A stretch of 7,822 bases of DNA from Pseudomonadota bacterium (lineage in GTDB: Bacteria > Pseudomonadota > Alphaproteobacteria > JAKJEU01), in contig JAKJEU010000066.1 in NCBI GenBank assembly GCA_022705265.1, positions 1-7,822 of the forward strand, given 5' to 3'. Shown here in pieces: positions 6,426 through 7,822 of the stretch. Positions within the stretch are counted from its first letter, which is position 1. The number at the start of each line of letters is the position of its first letter. Position numbers and translations under genes: made by a program. The notes below the pieces were generated by a model. The model saw nothing but the letters and a program-made list of their open reading frames with translations, ran no database searches and had not been told where the DNA came from.

Positions 6426-7304
6426 ATGATAATTACCGAAGAAAATAATCTCGCAACGGTTGGGATTGATGCGATGTCTTCAATTGATATTGTTAAGACA
6501 ATTAATAACGAAGACAAAATGGTGGCTTTGGCTGTTGAAAGCGAGGCTTTGCATATTGCCGAGGCGATTGATTTGGTAAGTGAAGCTTTTTTAAACGGTG
6601 GAAATCTTATTTATTTTGGTGCTGGTACTTCGGGAAGATTAGGGGTGCTGGACGCTTCGGAATGTCCACCAACTTTTAACTCTTCGGCTCAAATGGTGCG
6701 TGCTTATATTGCGGGTGGAAACACGGCGATGTTTAAAGCGGTCGAAGGAGCAGAAGATAGTTATGACGAAGGCGTTGAAGATGTTTTAAAAGCCAAGATT
6801 CGTTCAAAAGATGTAGTGGTTGGCATTTCGGCAAGTGGAAATCCCGCTTATTTGATTGGGGTTATGGAAAAAGCTTCGTCAATTGGTGCTAAGGTTGTTG
6901 GGCTTACTTGTAACCGCGAGGCAAAGATAAGGTCTTTTTGTGATGTTTTTATTGCGGTTGAGGTCGGGGCTGAGGTTATTGCAGGGTCGAGTCGTATGAA
7001 AGCGGGAACGGCTCAAAAAATGGTGCTTAATATGATAAGCACTGGCTCGATGATAAAAATTGGGAAAGTTTATCAAAATTTAATGGTCGATGTAAGATGT
7101 ACCAATGTCAAACTTGTAAAAAGAGCGATGCGAATAATCATGAAAATCGCAAATACGACTGAGGAACAAGCGTTAAAGTTTTTGGAATTTTCGGGATATG
7201 ATATCAAAATTGCTTTGGTTATGTTGATGAAAAATGTCAACAAAGATATGGCAATCGCTATGCTGGAAGAACATAATTATGTTTTAAGAAAAGTTATCGG
7301 ATAA
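6426..7304 (+). CDS. murQ: N-acetylmuramic acid 6-phosphate etherase
   Basis: A 292-residue lyase that removes the lactyl ether from N-acetylmuramic acid 6-phosphate, giving N-acetylglucosamine 6-phosphate and D-lactate in peptidoglycan recycling. The family opening (TE..N..., IDAMSSIDIV, INNED) is present. The SIS sugar-phosphate domain spans about 50-215, with GAGTSGRLGVLDASECPPTF (65-84) and ISASGNP (134-140). Glu79 and Glu110 (GAEDS) match the catalytic Glu83 and Glu114 of E. coli MurQ. AGSSRMKAGTAQKMVLNMIS is the family signature in the second half, followed by the helical C-terminal region. Its length is normal. AAGGA at 6414-6418 supports the start. It lies 17 bases after the Hpt gene and probably shares its transcript. 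No MurNAc PTS (murP), anmK, nagZ or ampG is visible. Confidence 0.96.
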   Translation: MIITEENNLATVGIDAMSSIDIVKTINNEDKMVALAVESEALHIAEAIDLVSEAFLNGGNLIYFGAGTSGRLGVLDASECPPTFNSSAQMVRAYIAGGNTAMFKAVEGAEDSYDEGVEDVLKAKIRSKDVVVGISASGNPAYLIGVMEKASSIGAKVVGLTCNREAKIRSFCDVFIAVEVGAEVIAGSSRMKAGTAQKMVLNMISTGSMIKIGKVYQNLMVDVRCTNVKLVKRAMRIIMKIANTTEEQALKFLEFSGYDIKIALVMLMKNVNKDMAIAMLEEHNYVLRKVIG

Positions 7305-7309
7305 TTTGC

Positions 7310-7338
7310 TTGACTTATTTTAAATATGTAAGTATATT
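7310..7338 (+). promoter_or_regulatory. Sigma70 promoter for tRNA-His
   Basis: TTGACT (7310-7315, 5 of 6), a 17-base spacer and TATATT (7333-7338, 5 of 6) lie just before the tRNA gene. Transcription would start near 7345, leaving a short 5' leader. It begins 6 bases after the murQ stop, so the tRNA need not depend on the upstream operon. Confidence 0.8.
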
Positions 7339-7358
7339 CTTATCTGATTTTTAAAAAT

Positions 7359-7436
7359 GGCGGGTGTAGCTCAGTTGGTTAGAGCGCCAGTTTGTGGTTC
7401 TGGATGCCGTGAGTTCGAATCTCATCACTCGCCCCA
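7359..7436 (+). tRNA. tRNA-His (anticodon GTG)
   Basis: A complete cloverleaf folds by eye. The acceptor stem is GCGGGTG (7360-7366) with CACTCGC (7426-7432), including one G-U pair. The D stem is GCTC/GAGC. The anticodon arm is 7387-7403 with GTG at 7394-7396, and the T arm is GTGAG-TTCGAAT-CTCAT (7409-7425). The histidine-specific extra G(-1) is encoded at 7359 opposite C73 (7433), the standard bacterial HisRS identity pair, and CCA is encoded at 7434-7436. The innermost anticodon-stem pair (7391/7399) is U-U, a mild irregularity. Confidence 0.97.
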
Positions 7437-7450
7437 TTTAATAAATAAAA

Positions 7451-7489
7451 AGGTCGTTAAAGTTTTTTACTTTGCGACCTCTTTTTTTT
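7451..7489 (+). terminator. Intrinsic terminator after tRNA-His
   Basis: AGGTCG (7451-7456) pairs with CGACCT (7475-7480). Above a small asymmetric bulge, AAAGT (7459-7463) pairs with ACTTT (7469-7473) around a T5 loop. Eight T residues follow at 7482-7489. Confidence 0.88.
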
Positions 7490-7491
7490 AT

Positions 7492-7520
7492 TTGTTTTAT
7501 TGTAAAAGATTGTATACAAT
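7492..7520 (+). promoter_or_regulatory. Candidate promoter of the peroxidase gene with overlapping palindromic operator
   Basis: A weak -35 TTGTTT (7492-7497, 3 of 6), a 17-base spacer and TACAAT (7515-7520, 5 of 6) form a plausible promoter. The -10 is embedded in the perfect palindrome ATTGTATACAAT (7509-7520), a placement typical of a repressor site. The regulator is unknown; the GT-AT-AC core is reminiscent of GntR-family operators. Confidence 0.35.
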
Positions 7521-7558
7521 TTAATTGTAAAAAACAAAAAAAAGAAAGGATTGGATTT

Positions 7559-7822
7559 ATGTCAATTTATGATTTCAAAGCAAAAACAATTGAGGGTAAA
7601 GAAATATCATTAAGTGAATTTGAGGGTAAGGTGGTATTAATAGTAAATACAGCCAGCAAATGTGGTTTTACCAAGCAATATGAGGGTTTAGAAAAGCTTT
7701 ATCAAAAATATAAGGATCAAGGTTTTGTGGTTTTGGGTTTTCCATGTAATCAATTTTTTGGTCAAGAGCCTGAAAATGAGGAAAAAATACAAAGTTTTTG
7801 TAAGCTTAATTACGGCGTTTCC
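7559..7822 (+). CDS. Glutathione peroxidase family (thioredoxin-type thiol peroxidase), 5' part
   Basis: The first 88 codons of a roughly 160-residue thiol peroxidase; the frame runs off the right edge without a stop. These enzymes reduce hydrogen peroxide and lipid or alkyl hydroperoxides. The peroxidatic cysteine is Cys35 in NTASKCGFT (30-38), in place of selenocysteine. FPCNQF (61-66) and the active-site Gln69 (GQEP) are present. Cys81 (SFCKLNYGV) is at the position of the resolving Cys82 of yeast Gpx3, which indicates recycling by thioredoxin rather than glutathione despite the family name. Position 67 is Phe where the family usually has Gly (NQFG). AGGA at 7547-7550, 8 bases before the ATG, supports the start. 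It is preceded by the tRNA-His terminator, so it has its own promoter. Confidence 0.94.
   Translation, partial: MSIYDFKAKTIEGKEISLSEFEGKVVLIVNTASKCGFTKQYEGLEKLYQKYKDQGFVVLGFPCNQFFGQEPENEEKIQSFCKLNYGVS

Noticed and set aside
1..7822. Mobile element, CRISPR, toxin-antitoxin or phage-defence system
   Set aside because: No direct-repeat array, transposase, integrase, nuclease or toxin-antitoxin pair was found; the GNAT gene is not next to a DUF1778/RHH antitoxin, so it is not a TacT-type toxin pair.

Overview
The window is visibly AT-rich bacterial DNA carrying mostly housekeeping genes. It probably comes from a low-GC alphaproteobacterium, plausibly a Rhodospirillales-like lineage. This rests on the response regulator and Hpt proteins, whose motifs (GPDRRRR tail; AHDMKGQGGSFGY) look like alphaproteobacterial families, and on an htpG promoter that fits the alphaproteobacterial heat-shock form CTTG-N18-(C)YTATNT. 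The taxonomic call is inference; no database was searched.

Left part (1-2428): the 3' end of an unrecognised two-helix membrane protein (+) converges on a two-gene minus-strand operon, in which a GNAT acetyltransferase is followed, through an ATGA overlap, by a MazG/HisE-like NTP pyrophosphohydrolase. Divergent from that operon, with promoters overlapping in a 91-bp gap, is a purine nucleoside phosphorylase. A 49-codon protein of unknown function lies tail to tail with it.

Middle (2429-5187): htpG (Hsp90) on the minus strand ends in a clear intrinsic terminator. It is divergent from a short-form serine acetyltransferase gene (cysE). The 83-bp gap between them holds a heat-shock-like promoter for htpG whose -10 occupies the same bases as a perfect TATAAT facing cysE.

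Right part (5188-7822): three closely spaced plus-strand genes form a probable operon of a single-REC response regulator, an Hpt phosphotransfer protein and MurQ, the N-acetylmuramic acid 6-phosphate etherase of cell-wall recycling. The first two look like phosphorelay partners. The response regulator ends in a segment resembling the CheY-binding peptide of the flagellar switch protein FliM. Next come a tRNA-His gene with its own strong promoter and intrinsic terminator, and the 5' part of a thioredoxin-type glutathione peroxidase gene. A perfect 12-bp palindrome overlaps the likely -10 box of the peroxidase gene.

I see no mobile element, CRISPR array, phage gene or defence system. The most interesting points are the FliM-like tail, the signalling-MurQ gene order, the overlapping htpG/cysE promoters and the peroxidase palindrome.
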